NCBI GenBank assembly: GCA_002917075.1
Contig: NTMA01000039.1
Span: forward strand, 248,001 to 312,000
Direction of reading: 5' to 3'
Source: Hawksworthiomyces lignivorus
Taxonomy: Eukaryota; Ascomycota; Sordariomycetes; Ophiostomatales; Ophiostomataceae
DNA: 64,000 nt
Positions 1 to 12,200 of this stretch are shown in pieces. Below the pieces are notes generated by a model. The model had not been told where the DNA came from and did not search any database. It worked only from the letters and a program-made list of their open reading frames with translations. The translations under genes were made by a program, and so were the position numbers. Each line of letters begins with the position of its first letter. Positions within the stretch are counted from its first letter, which is position 1.

Positions 1-3000
1 ATCCCTTTTGGTATTTTTGCCTTTCGTGCACAAGTTTGGTTCTTTTTCAACTCTGTCGGAGCTCCTGCTATTAGCTCCGTACACCTAGTGGCCTTTCTTT
101 GGCTTCTGCCTGGCCCCTTGTGCCTTTTCTAGTAGGTCACTAAAACAGCCAACCAAGTAAGACAGTGGCATGTCCCCAGAACCGGGGGAGCAGCAGGCGC
201 ACAAGGGAGAATAAGCCGAAGCAAGTAATAAATAAATAAGCAGGGAGGCATGCACACGTATCGCGCAAATGCTCCAAACAAAAAGAATGGAGGACGATAC
301 GTCGAAATGGGGCGAAGCAGGGCCACCCCCCACCCCCCCCGTTTCTAGCCGTGTGGGAGATAGAGGAGGCAAGATCCCGACGTCATCTCTCTCTGAGCGC
401 GACAAATAACGAAACGAAAGGAATACCTGGTCATAGGATGTGGCTTATGCACTCCACGTATGTACATACTCGTACTCTCTTTCTCCTCGCCTCTTATCTC
501 TGCCTGCCAATAGCCATGATTCGTGTGTGCTATAGAAATAGAGATGCCATCGTCTTGTTGGTCTTCAACGTGCGGGCCAAGCAGATGCATACGTAAGGAA
601 GGGGGGTCAATACGTACATACAAACCAGTCGCCGTACAGAAAAAAATAGAAACTTAAGTTTTGAGATCCAGATCAGCACATGGCGAACTCGGGAGCGCTA
701 CGCGTATTCAGCGCCCGTAGACTGTAGTGCAGCGCAGCAATTTCTTCCAGCTTTTTCTGGTAGAAGCTTTCTAACAAGACGCGGGAGCAAGACAAGAAGC
801 AAGAGGCGGCAAACAATGGAGAAACGCCACTACAATAGAGAGAGAAAGATCGACATAGAAGCGGCCTATGATCCACGCCGGGCTTCACGATTCATGCCCT
901 CATTGCCGCTCTTACATCATGTCTAATATCGTTCATTCCACGGTTATATTTCCACACACACACACACGCATACCACACACGTCCTATATCCTATTATATG
1001 CCCATCTCTCCGGAATATGTCCATCAACGGAGTCGCGTGGCTGTGAGGGCTAAGGGTGGAAAGGCGCACTGCTCTGTCTGCTCTCCCCCTCCCCTCACAC
1101 TCTCCATCGCTCTCTAATACTTACATGCTTGCAAGCTTACTTGGACCAGATCCTCGTCATTCTCTGCCCCTCTTCTTAAGCCACTGAGAACAAAGCCTTG
1201 CAAACTTGAGCATCTAATAGAAAAGCACAACCGAGGGGGGGGGATAGACAAGGGGGAAGAAAAGCTTTTTTTCTTTTCTTTTCATTATGACTCGGGTGTT
1301 GTGGAGACCCATCGAATTAACTGACGCACGGCAAGGAAATAAAATAAGGGTCTTCTTGCTTCTCGCTGGCTGGGTCTAATAAGCCTATGCCGTACGAATA
1401 CCGTCGATGCACTATGTCTCTCGCGAACCCGCTTGTATTATTACTCTTTTATTTTGTGCCCTGGCCCTTTCTGCATTGTTATTTTAGCTCCCTGTTTCTT
1501 AGTTTCTTGGCGCCATTTTGCCATCCATTGTGGGCCTGTATTTACCCAGAAACTAAAAAACTGGGGAAAATATAAATAAACCTTTCCCTGAAGGTGCGTA
1601 CGTTTTCACATTTTTTCTTTGGATGGGCAGAAAGGGGAGGGGGGGACCCATGAAAAAGAAAGTAACGGAGAAAAATCTCTCCAGAGCATCTGACAGGCTA
1701 TCACGACATGGGGACTGCTTGCAGTGGGCTCGACTATACTAGGCCTGTGACCGTTTCCTGTCGCTCCAGAAGGAATAGTCGGCAATTCGGACTGCCTTCT
1801 GCACGTTATTTGTACGTAACGGAGTTTGCGTGTAGCTGTTGTTGCTGCTGATCTGTCTCGCACGAGCAGAAGAGACGAGCAAAGCGAGGGAGAGAAAGAG
1901 ACAATCAAAGAAAGGAGGAAGAGGAAAAAGAAGATAATAGAACAATAGTAAATAAATGAAAGAATGCAAAGGATATAATTAAAGAAACCCACGTGTTTTG
2001 CCTCCAGAGTGTCTTACGTCGCCGGGAAGCAAAGGAAGCAGAGGGAAGCGAAGGCTCTCTCAGCTTGTAGGGAGTACACGTACGAAGTAGTCAGGCAGCT
2101 TAAGCGTCGCGCCAATTCTAGGTACATAGTCGGCAATGCCAAACAAAGCAAGCGAGCGACAGCACTGCGAGGGGCTTGTGTACGTGTACGATACTCCGTA
2201 CTCTATCACTCTATGTAATACTGGGAGTGACTAACCAGCAGGCAGCTCGCAAAGGATTAGCAGACCAAGCTAAGCCTATAACGAGACCTGGCGCTCTGGA
2301 ACGCGGCTTTTCGCCTTCTGAGGACGAGTACTTTTCTGCTTTTGGCGCAGCAGAAATCCACTGCACGCCCACACCCCTTCCTCTTCTGTTCTTTCTCTCT
2401 CTCTCTCTCTCTCTCTAGGCTGGCCACCTCTTCCCCTACAACCCCGGTCCGTTGCCCAATCAGTCACTGTCAGCCGCTCCTCCCTGCTTTTCTTCCCTCG
2501 TCTATGCTGCTCTCCCTGAACGTGAGAGAGATGCGAGCATACGGGCGTAATACTCTCTTGACTCACTCATATACTGCGCAGTGCACACTACACAGTTCAT
2601 GTAGTCCGTAATACCCCCCCCGTACGTAGTAGTATCTGCGCAGTGAGAAGGGCTTGAAGGGAACGCGAGAGAAGCCTTTTCTTTCTCTCCCACATGTTTC
2701 CACATTCCCCAATACCGAACGAACCCCCCCCCTTCTGCAGCCACGACTACAAACCCTTACAGCCCACCCCCCCTACTCCCCCTTCCTCCCTTTCGTTCCT
2801 TCCCCAAAAATAAAAAACTAGTTAGTCCCTGTCGTCTTCAGCATAGCGAACGGCGTTGCATTTTTCTTTTTCTCTCGCCCACTGCTACCAATTATAGAGA
2901 GAGTAGTAGCGTTCTTCTGCAGTAGCTCCTTCCTTCTGCATGTCCTGTCCTGTTCCTCGCGGTTGTTCTTTCTCTGTTCTCACTTTCTTTCCATCTCTGC

Positions 3001-3400
3001 TCTTTCTTGTTCCCTCGTTTCCCCCTTTTAATTTCTCGCCGTCTTGTTAATTCTTCTTCTTTTTCTCCATATTTTGTGATTCTCGAGACTCGTTTCTTTC
3101 TCTCCCTACCCTCTATTCGATTTCCCGAACTCTACTTGTTCACCATCTCCTCGTTGCGCTCGCTCTTTTTTTTTTTATTCCTAACGTCTCGCTACGTGAC
3201 GTTTCGTCTCCTCCTGACGCTCGGTCGCGCGCGCTTCGACCCTCCCGCCCTATTCGACCCTTTCTTTTTTCTGCTTGAGAACGGAAAAAGAGCCACAGCT
3301 TGTCTTCAACTTCCCACACTCTCGCTGTCTGTGCCGATACCAAACCATAGTCTCTGCTTCGCGTGGTTGGCAGTGTTACAGCCAAGCTCGACGCCGCCGA
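1..3400. other. Gene-free left flank and start of RhoGAP leader
   Basis: No coding region is recognisable here. Open frames on both strands are short, low in complexity and resemble no family I know. A short CA run lies near 953-966 and a CT run at 2395-2416. From about 2690 onward the plus strand becomes strongly pyrimidine-rich. That is the pattern seen ahead of other genes in this window, so the right part is probably promoter and 5' leader of the RhoGAP gene. Confidence 0.5.
2395..2416. repeat. (CT)11 microsatellite
   Basis: Eleven uninterrupted CT dinucleotides lie in a gene-free region upstream of the RhoGAP gene. No function is implied beyond length polymorphism. Confidence 0.9.
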
Positions 3401-3412
3401 AACTCTCTTTCT

Positions 3413-3522
3413 ATGCGCCGACTACCTTTTTGGACGACTATACCTCTGCACATGTAATGCTACCTTTACGCGACGGCTTGTTCGAGATTGGAAACAACCT
3501 GCCACTATCATCTCTTCCTTAA
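3413..3522 (+). promoter_or_regulatory. Two overlapping upstream reading frames in the RhoGAP leader
   Basis: A 14-codon frame starts at 3413 and stops at 3455-3457. Its last sense codon is itself an ATG, directly followed by TAA. The final A of that stop is also the first base of another ATG (3457), which opens a 21-codon frame ending at 3522. Both precede the main start at 3670. If the mature leader contains this segment, it could cause termination-reinitiation and lower translation of the main frame. The transcript boundaries are not known from sequence, so this is inference. Confidence 0.4.
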
Positions 3523-3669
3523 AAAGTTCCACATCCGCTCCTTCGTGAATCCCGCAGAATCCTAAAGCTACCTGAACCTACGTGCCCGCGACGCTCTTTC
3601 TGGCCCTCTCGACCACCACTGACGGCTCTGCGCGACCCTGACGTATCGAGCCGCTGTCGTCATTGCGAG

Positions 3670-6600
3670 ATGACAATGACAGCCGGTCAACCTCTCCCAA
3701 ACCCCCCGGTGATGTCGCCGCGATCCCAGCCTCCACTTCCCAACCGGCCACAACAACTGCCGCCACACACACAAGCAATGCAGCAGCCACGGCAACAGCA
3801 GCGCCAGCTACTACCGCAGGCCCAGCCATCACAACCACAGCAACAGTACCAGTCACCACAGACTCGCCCACTGCAGCCTCTCACTCCGAATGCCCTCTAC
3901 TCTGCGAGACCACCCTCCCCCCCTCTGCCAGCTACTGCAGCGAGCTCCTCCTCTCCGCCTAACAAGCGCGATCTCAAGTCCTGGTGGAAGAGCTTCAAGA
4001 TCCAGTCCAAAAACCAAGAAGTACAAGGTATTATTGTCCCTCCCCCCTTCTCTTGGGCCCCCCTTTTCTCGACTGGTCCTCGTTTTCTACTCTGCCTCGT
4101 CTTTTCTCGTCTTGGGGTTGGTCTCTTCTTTTCTGCATTATTGCAGCACACAACTCGACTTCTGCCGAGAGCCTACGAACTATCCATCAGATATCATCCT
4201 GTCAGCGCATACGCTATCCAGCCAGCTTGTCTATCCTTGTACCGGAGAGGATATGAAATGCCGCGAAAATCGTAGAGCAACTCGTTACCGTTACACCCGA
4301 GACGAGCAGATGAAGAAGACCGTGTCTCCGAGAGCGATTGTATTATGCGACAAATTCAGAATATTGGCAATAAAAGCTCGTATACGTTGACAAGAGGACC
4401 TCAGTTTGCTAACCGTATATTCCTACAGATCAACGACCTCGAGGTATCTTTGGTGTACCTTTACAGCAAAGCATTAGATATGCAAATGTCGCCATCTCGT
4501 TGATTGATGAGAACGGAAAGAGTTACATCTACGGCTATGTCCCCATAGTCGTTGCAAAGTGTGGCGTCTTTCTCAAGGAAAAAGGTAAGCATTGCTTGAG
4601 CTCAAAACAAAACAGACAACTTATTTTGTACTGACTCGATCGTGTAAAGCAACCACTGTCGAGGGCATATTTCGCCTCAGCGGCTCTGAAAAGCGGATTA
4701 AGGAGCTCAAGCAAGCTTTCGATTCACCTGACCGCTACGGGAAAGGCCTGTCTTGGACAGGGTACACTGTTCATGATGCCGCCAACGTCTTGCGCCGGTA
4801 CCTGAATGATTTGCCTGAGCCTGTTGTCCCACTTGCTTTCTATTACCACTTCCGAGAACCTCTGCGCTACGCCGTCAAGCAGGGCGCTACTGATGCTGAT
4901 GGCACGCAATTTGTCGAGGGTTTCGATCTGAATTCGGCCATCGTTCAGTACCAATGTCTGATCACAGAGCTGCCGCCTCTCAACCGCCAGCTCTTGCTCT
5001 ACATCCTCGATCTTTTGGCTGTCTTTGCTGCCAAATCCGACGTGAACCGCATGAATTCGCAGAATCTTGCTGCCATTTTCCAGCCCGGCATCTTGTCCCA
5101 TCCGTCCCATGCCATGGCACCCGGAGAGTACCGACTCAACCAGACCGTTCTCATATTCCTTATTGAAAACCAAGACCACTTTTTAATTGGCATGCGGGGC
5201 ACCGCCGCCGACGAACAGACCGTGCAAGAAGTCCAACGCGGAACGCCACCCGTCCCCCCTGGTATCCCTATCGAAGGGGCTGGTACAGTTGGTGTGACTC
5301 GTACAGCCTCCAATGCTAGCGCTGGTGCTGAGAGCGTTGCACGAGACGGCAAGATTCGTCGCAACCGCTCTACATCATCGCGGAACTCGCGCCACTCCAA
5401 CAACAACAGCGTCGGCAACAGTCACGCTGGCCTCGCCTCAACCCCCCGCAGCGGTAGCCCTTCCCTAGCTACAACGCCGACGACGACTGCCGCCGGAGGC
5501 GCGGGCGGGCTTGCGCGCAGCAACACGTTGCCAGCGAGATCACCTGGTCTTGGACCTGGCCGGTTTGCGAAGCGGACAGATATGTCTAGCAGTAGCCCGG
5601 TCTCCCCCTTGACCCCGATCACACCTCATCCCACCTCGCAAGCAACGCCATCCGTAGAGCCTGTAGCAGAGGTCATTACTCCTCCTGACGACGCATCTTC
5701 TCGGGACCCTTTTGCCATCGCTGTCGCAGCACCCCAGACAACAGACGCACCGGGCTTGGAATTGGAACCGGCGACACCACTGACAGCAGGATCGCCAATT
5801 GTCATACCCGCAGCGAAAGAGTCCGGGACGATCACGCCAACCAAAGAGAGACGCTTTCAGCTTTTTCAACGGTCTTCTACGAGCGACAGCAACAGCGAGG
5901 CACGACAACCAAATAAGCTCAAGAAGAAACGGATAACAAGCAGCGCAAACCCAAGCGCGCACAGCTCAACAGCTTCGTTTTCCAACTCCGCGCCACTTGC
6001 GTCTCCAGGCGTCGAGCCAACGTCTAATCCACTTGAGGACCACGCAAGTTCAGTTGCAGTGGCAGCGGCAGTGGCAGCGGCAGCAGCAGCAGCAACAGCA
6101 AGCAAGAGCGAAAGCCTCCCACCAGATGAGGCATCATCACACCGGAGAGAAGTACCTGTGGGTGGTTCCGATGGCGCGAACGACTCGACTCCTCGCGTGT
6201 CTCAAGCTCCGTCCGCGGCAACGACTACGTCAACGACGCCAACATTGAGTACCGTGACCGCTGCTGCAGCTTCGCCGGATACAAAGCTTCGGCCGCAAAG
6301 AAACTCACCGTCCACCTCCCTGCACAGCTCCTTCAATGAAGGGTCAGAGATGGATGAAATTGACGAAACAACAGCTGCTGCTGCAGCACCGCAGGAGCAA
6401 GCAGAGCCTGCGGAAAAGGCGAAGAAGCGCCACTGGCGTCTCTCCAGGCGCCGAGAGGACACGCCGCCGCCAGCGGCAGCCTTCGGTGTGCAATCTGCCG
6501 GGCAGCAACCGTCTACAAGCAATTTGAGCACTGCTTCTACATCTCCTGGACAACATGCGTCAAGCCTCGGGTCGAATGCACACGCTGGCATAAGCACAAG

Positions 6601-6916
6601 CTCTGTCGGTAGTGGTGGACCATCTTTGGGAGGAATTGGCAATCTGTCGCTCAAAGGAACTGGTGGCTCGTCCGATCCAGCGCTCTCAGGCGCAGAAGGA
6701 CATGGGTCGCAAGACGGCAAAGATGAGGCCGGAAAAGGGAAGCTAACCGGTTGGTTGAAGAATAAATACCGAGGGGCTAAGGAAAACGCAGAGCAGCGTC
6801 GAAACAAATCGCCGCCACCATCGGAACAGTCTGCTTCCGCCTCGACGTTATCCGGCTTGATTCGGGGCAAGAGTCTAGACCTAAGTCGTGCAACGGAAGG
6901 AGAAAAATCAACCTAG
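3670..6916 (+). CDS. sac7: Sac7-type Rho GTPase-activating protein
   Basis: Predicted exons are 3670-4027, 4429-4584 and 4650-6916, giving 926 residues. The product should stimulate GTP hydrolysis by Rho1-type GTPases and so restrain cell-wall integrity signalling and actin polarity, as Sac7 and Bag7 do in yeast. The N-terminus is rich in Pro and Gln and ends in a KSWWKSF segment typical of fungal Sac7 orthologues. A RhoGAP domain spans about residues 125-325. It starts at GIFGVPL, is followed by the signature YGYVPIVVAKCGVFLKEK, and carries the arginine finger R180 in GIFRLSG. The remaining 600 residues are Ser/Thr/Pro/Ala-rich with a poly-Ala run, and a conserved basic patch (LTGWLKNKYRG) lies near the C-terminus. 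The start is the first ATG in the frame that splices correctly into the GAP domain. Intron 1 (402 nt) is unusually long for this window. The RhoGAP call is firm; the Sac7 subfamily assignment is likely. Confidence 0.9.
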
Positions 6917-8246
6917 CACATAACGACTCTATTTCGACAAGGGCTTTGGACTACGCTTATTTAAGGTGCCGAAAACATGCCTTTCGCATTTTGGTGACGC
7001 AAGTCAAAGGCCCCGACGAGAGACGGCAAATACATATTTCATCGCATAAAAAATTTTGGAACGAGGATACGATATTTTGGGATCTGGAGAGACCGGTTGG
7101 CAAAAGGAATTGGAAAATGAGGCGAAGAAGTTGGATGAGATGACCTTTTGCTGGCTACTAGTTTCACTGATTATTCGGTGAACGGGTGTTTCAGCACATT
7201 CTATTTCTTTATTTTATCATGACTGTTTTTTGGTGGTGTTGTTTATCTTCAGCTTCAAAACGCCATAGTTTTCATCTTCTTTTCATTGGGCGGTGTATCC
7301 GCAACGAAGGATACCCCAAGGGACTACCACGTCCAAGACGTGCTTTATAGGAATGGAGTTTTAATTGTGTTTACTTGGTAGCCTTTTCGGCTGGCCCTTT
7401 ATGCGTGCATTGTCTCCTATTTCTGTTCTGTATAGTAGCTTTTCTTGACTACTGCGACTTGGTGTCAAGGAATGCATAGCGCCCCCAGAAAATCCATTCC
7501 GAGGAGCAGATGGCACCGGTTCGACTGATTACGCAAAACAGCATCTCTCTGAAGGTCAGTGTGAAAATCCGTCTTTCCAGGGTCGGTAATATCAGGCCTG
7601 TTTCATGTTATTCGCCTTGGACAAGACCAAGTAGCGTACCCCTTGCTCCCCTGACTGAGCATTGCGAGTAGGCTATCCAGCCAATCGTGTTGCTCCTAGA
7701 AGACCAGGGGAGACGTGCAAAGAAGCGCGAAGGATTCACTCAATGATTAGACTGCTACATCACCGTCTCATGAGCCAGCGGCTGTGTGCCATTGAAGAGA
7801 CGCAGTGCATCTCTCAAACTCCATCCTGCGTGCGACGTAAGAACTAGCGATGAGTGCAAGTAAAACAACATGTTACGGAATAATATTTGTGCCTGCGGAT
7901 ACCGGATCCAGACTATGGCTGTGCTCCCACGCAAAATAAGGGGGGTACCTAGGACGTAGGAAGAACTAGGTTTGAATGAAGAAAGGAAAATATGGTATTG
8001 GTCAAGGGACAGCAACAATTCATTCTTTCTTTCGTCAGAGAATCTCCCGCGTGGCGGCGATCTTGTTCCTTTTGCTCTAGTTTACGATTTGCTATTTCGG
8101 TTTGCCGTCATTTCTTTGCAGCTAGAGGAAGGACGACGCAGCAGGGCAGCAGCTTTCCCCTGTGAGGATAGGCTTAGGATCGAAAGAAGCACGAGACATT
8201 CGGTAGTCCGCGTAGCGGCATCAACCAGCACAGGCACAACACGGCC
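6917..8246. other. Intergenic region
   Basis: AT-richer sequence follows the RhoGAP stop and probably holds its 3' untranslated region. The segment before 8247 would be the promoter of the membrane-protein gene. I see no coding potential, repeat or RNA structure. Confidence 0.5.
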
Positions 8247-9291
8247 ATGGCGGCCGCTTCTCTGGGCTCCGTGCCCGCCCTCACGACGACGTTCACGCCC
8301 GCGCCCTCGTGCACCATTGACCTTTACAACTTTGCGTATCCTGGCGTGACCTGCGCCGTCGGTACGAGCCTCATACCATGCGTATACTTCCACCTCGGCG
8401 TCGACTCCAGCACGTCGTCCTGCTGGCCGTCGGGCTGGAGCGACGCCACAACGCAATACTTCTCTCCGGGCGTCTGCCCGGCGGGTTATACGGAAGCCTG
8501 CTCCACTGTTGAAGGCGCCGAGACGCGCGCAACCTGCTGTCCAAGGTGCGTATGGTGACAGAAAGAGGGAGGGAGAGATAAAAAAAAAAAAAAAACGTCC
8601 GTCGACGCCTGCCTGTATGTTTGCTGACCCTTTCCTCTCCACACTTTCCAGTGGCTATTCTTGCCAGGTCAGCACGGAATGGCCCTGGTACACGACCGAC
8701 CTGTGCACGCTCAGCATGACCACGCAGCAGACGATCGTCTACACAACCAGCATCATCGGCAAAGGCAACGTAGCGTCGACGGTCACCGCCCAGCAGGGGC
8801 TCAACGCCTTTGGCCTGCGCATCCGCTACCAGTCCACCGATTTTGCGTCGTCGACAATGGCGCCCAGCTCGACGTCGAGCGGCAGCAGCAAGAGCAGCAG
8901 CCGCAGCAGTACCGGCGGCGGCACGGCTGCGACGCAGATCGACACCGGCAGCGACAGCGACAGTGGCGACAACGACAGCAGCGGTCTCAGCAGCGGGGCC
9001 AAAGCCGGCATCGCTGTCGGCGTGGTCGTCGGCGTCCTCCTGCTGGCGGGCGCGGCCGCCTTCATCTTTATGCGCCGGCGGCGAGCGGCAGGTGTGCGGG
9101 CAGCTGCAGGCATGGGCGCAGGCGCAGGAGGCGCACGCGGGTTTGACGGCGGCAGCGGCCCCGCCCTTGCGGAGGCGCCGTCAGACATGGCCGTGCCGTT
9201 GGAGCACAAGTACTACTACGCAGCATCAGCCCCCCTGGCGGAAGCACCGAGCCACCCGCCGGCCGTCGAACTGCCAGCAGAGTACCGGTAA
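8247..9291 (+). CDS. Single-pass membrane protein with Cys-rich ectodomain
   Basis: Predicted exons are 8247-8545 and 8652-9291, giving 312 residues. The intron carries a long A run and ends in TTTCCAG. The N-terminal half (about residues 1-160) has Cys-rich stretches with signatures such as CWPSGW, SPGVCPAGYT and ATCCPSGYSC. These occur in a broad ascomycete family of cell-surface proteins of unknown role. A Ser/Gly/Asp-rich linker follows. Next comes one strong membrane segment (about residues 221-242, GIAVGVVVGVLLLAGAAAF), an RRRR stop-transfer cluster, and a short Ala/Gly/Pro-rich tail. No cleavable N-terminal signal peptide is visible, so the transmembrane segment may itself direct insertion with the N-terminus outside. 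The layout resembles fungal wall-stress sensors, but no WSC or Mid2 domain is recognised. Function unknown. Confidence 0.75.
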
Positions 9292-12200
9292 TAGAAGAGC
9301 GTCATCTACAAAAAAGAGAGAAAGGAAAATAGAGGGGAGAAAATGAACGGCTTAGTGCGGCGAGAGAAGGGGTAAGAGACGGCTGCCTCTTCAAAGTATA
9401 TGCATGGAAGCCTGCCGGTTTGGAATTGAAGCATTCCCTTTCTGGATTTAATATCTTGTTTTTTTTAATGCCCATATTAGCGTTGTTTATGTACGAATAG
9501 CTCTCTTGATATCCAGCGGCTCTTTTGCCCTTGTTCCCAATACGCACATGCAGCTCCCTTTCTCATGTAGCCGCACCCTACCAACCAACAGCAAAAGCCC
9601 GCATCAGAACAGCCAAGACTACCTTCGAAGTACCATCGAACGCGGCTAAAAGGTACAAAGTCAGACGGCTCTTACCAAGAGAGAACATTCGACCCAAGTA
9701 TGTGGGACCACAGCATCGACCAGCGGCTTGTCAAGGAAAAGGCGTGCGGGCGGGACCCATTTTGCAGATGCGGGTTTCATCGGCTCTTCTCCGTATCTGT
9801 CGACGGTAACCGAGCCTCCTTGCTAGACATTCCACTTCCCCAAACCTTCACACACGCCTACTTTGTAATTCCTGTCAATCTCTTTAACCTACCCGTTTCG
9901 AAGTAATTTAAGCTTATTTCTGACCTCCTGTTTGGTGCATTCTAATTTTGGTTCCCGAGATCTTCATCCCGTTTCTTGGACCGAGAATCTCTCCATCCCG
10001 TACCTTGCCTTAGCTTTCTTTTTTACAAGATCCACGACCAGCCCTTTTGAACGTCTTGCGCCAATCGCTGCCGTATCCAATAAGAAATTACATTGTATTT
10101 TGTGTTTGGCTCCTAACATTTCTATGCATTGACATGATCTTGCCTTTGCATTTACTGTGTATGGGCAATGTTGATGCTGCCCTCTCGATCCGAGCCTGCG
10201 TGAAGCTTACGCATATTACTTCACCTTTTTTTTGGTTTCTAGTGTCATCTCAGAACTGTCTCCAACGCACGATAATCCAGACGCCAACAAGGTCAAAACC
10301 AAAAACATGTATTTTGTATCTGCATTTTCTGCTATGCTTCTAGTCGTGGTTTTGTGATATGCGGCTGCATACGATCTCGCAGCGTTGCACTGATAAGATC
10401 GGTCTTGATCGGCCCTAGACGAGAACTCTCCGCATGCTTGTGGTAGGTGACAGGCGCCGAGCCTATTGCCCCAGATATGAGACATTTCATTTCACATGAA
10501 ATGACTTTCATCCGACAATATGCACTCAAAGAATCCAAGCAGCTGTTCTTAAAAAAAATAAAAATAAAAATAAAATAAAAAAACCGAAATCCGCAGTAGT
10601 AGGCTATACTATCAGTTCACAAGACAAGCAAGCATTTGATGGGAGCATTCGGTCCAAGATTATCGGAATGCTATGAAGCAAATAAGACGCAACCACAGCA
10701 TCTCCGCGGGTTTGCGTGCGAGCCGGTGCAGACAGAAAATACATTTGCATTTCGTCTTTGGCGTGCTCGTTGGGGTTTATTCTTTCTGGTAGACAGATCT
10801 ACGATCTCCACAGCTCAGCTTCTCCAACGTTCAAAACGGTGCTATACCAGAAGCTTTTTCGGTCGCAAGCTATCATTTTCTTGGAGATTGAGGCTCCGTG
10901 AGGAGACGATACAGGAAACGGTTAGACGGCCAAGAAGCTAGAAGGTTTAACAAGAAGCACACGTCCAGTAAAGGCAAAGGCGACAAAAACCACTGACATC
11001 ATGCAACAAGCCTTTAGAAGGCACGGCAGAGCCACCAAGCTTGCCTCAAGGAGAAAAAGGGAGAAGAGCGTTTCAAGCATTGCGCCACGCTGCTTTATGG
11101 CGCTGGAGGGTTCTCTGTCTCATTCATCACAGCTAGCAAGCCTACGACACGAGTTGCAACCGCGAGAATTGAAAGCCAGCTTCTCTCTCAATGCAGTATC
11201 GCTACTCGTGATCCATTCATTACCCCTCGCATTCGGCTTTTTGTTGCCGTAGGAATCACATTCTTGCAGAGCTGTGGTAGGTTGCATCGGCCTTGCTTTT
11301 TTCTTCTTTGTCTTTCTTTTTGGCCACGGGATCTCACAAGCCAAATTTGGAAAGGGTCAAAAAAAAAGCATTGGTTGTCGGGCCTGCTGAAAGGCAGGAT
11401 CTTCTTTCACAGTGACCTGAGTCACGTATTAAGTCCAATAGGGATCCAGTTCGAGCACAGCAACCCGGTAAACCTGGCCGGAAAAAAACAGAAAAGATCG
11501 ACGGCTGAGAGGAAACCACTGATGAAATCCAGGTGCGTCGAGGATGGTGGATCGGCAGCTCGCTTTGTGGCCCGAACACCGGACGGGATAATTGGAGAAC
11601 GCACAAAAAAAGGTACTCGTTGATACAGGGGGGAGCAGAGACGGAGACGACCCAGAACGGCTCTGAGAAAACCACAGATTGGAAATGACAGTGCACGATG
11701 CTCGAGATGGGGAGAGACGAAAAAACTCTTTTTTTTGCCTCTTCTGGACGGCCAAGGGTCATTCGAGCTACGACGTACTCGTAGTATGTTCCTCGGCGCT
11801 TCCTCGATTTTTCATTTTTCCACTCGATCCCCCTTTCAGTCTAGTTTCCCGCCTGTTGACTCCGCATTTGTGGGCTTTGTGGTGCACATGCGGTGGTTCA
11901 TCTAATAGGACGTCTCTCCGCAGCGGCTGGCACTTGTGTTTATTTTCTTTATTTTTGTGGGGGGACGAGTGATACTTTGCAGGCCAGGGAGGCAAGATGG
12001 TGTCTTGGCGAGGAGACCTAGACTTTTGAACTCCGAAGCCACCAGAGAGTCATGAACAGACTCCATCCTTCTGTGACTTGTGTTGTGAAGCAGAAAAGAT
12101 GGAAATAGCTCTCAGAACGCAGAGGAAGAATAAGAAAAAAGCGAGATACCTTTCCCAGCTGCTACGTAGCTCTCCGCTGCCTGATCTACAGAGTAAGACT

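Noticed and set aside
3007..3522. 171-codon open frame ahead of the RhoGAP
   Set aside because: It begins at a non-ATG codon, is Phe/Leu/Ser/Pro-rich because the DNA is CT-rich, and resembles no family. It is treated as leader sequence.
7510..7540. GGTTCGA sequence resembling a tRNA T-arm
   Set aside because: The following bases do not complete the TpsiC stem, and no matching acceptor or anticodon arms are visible.
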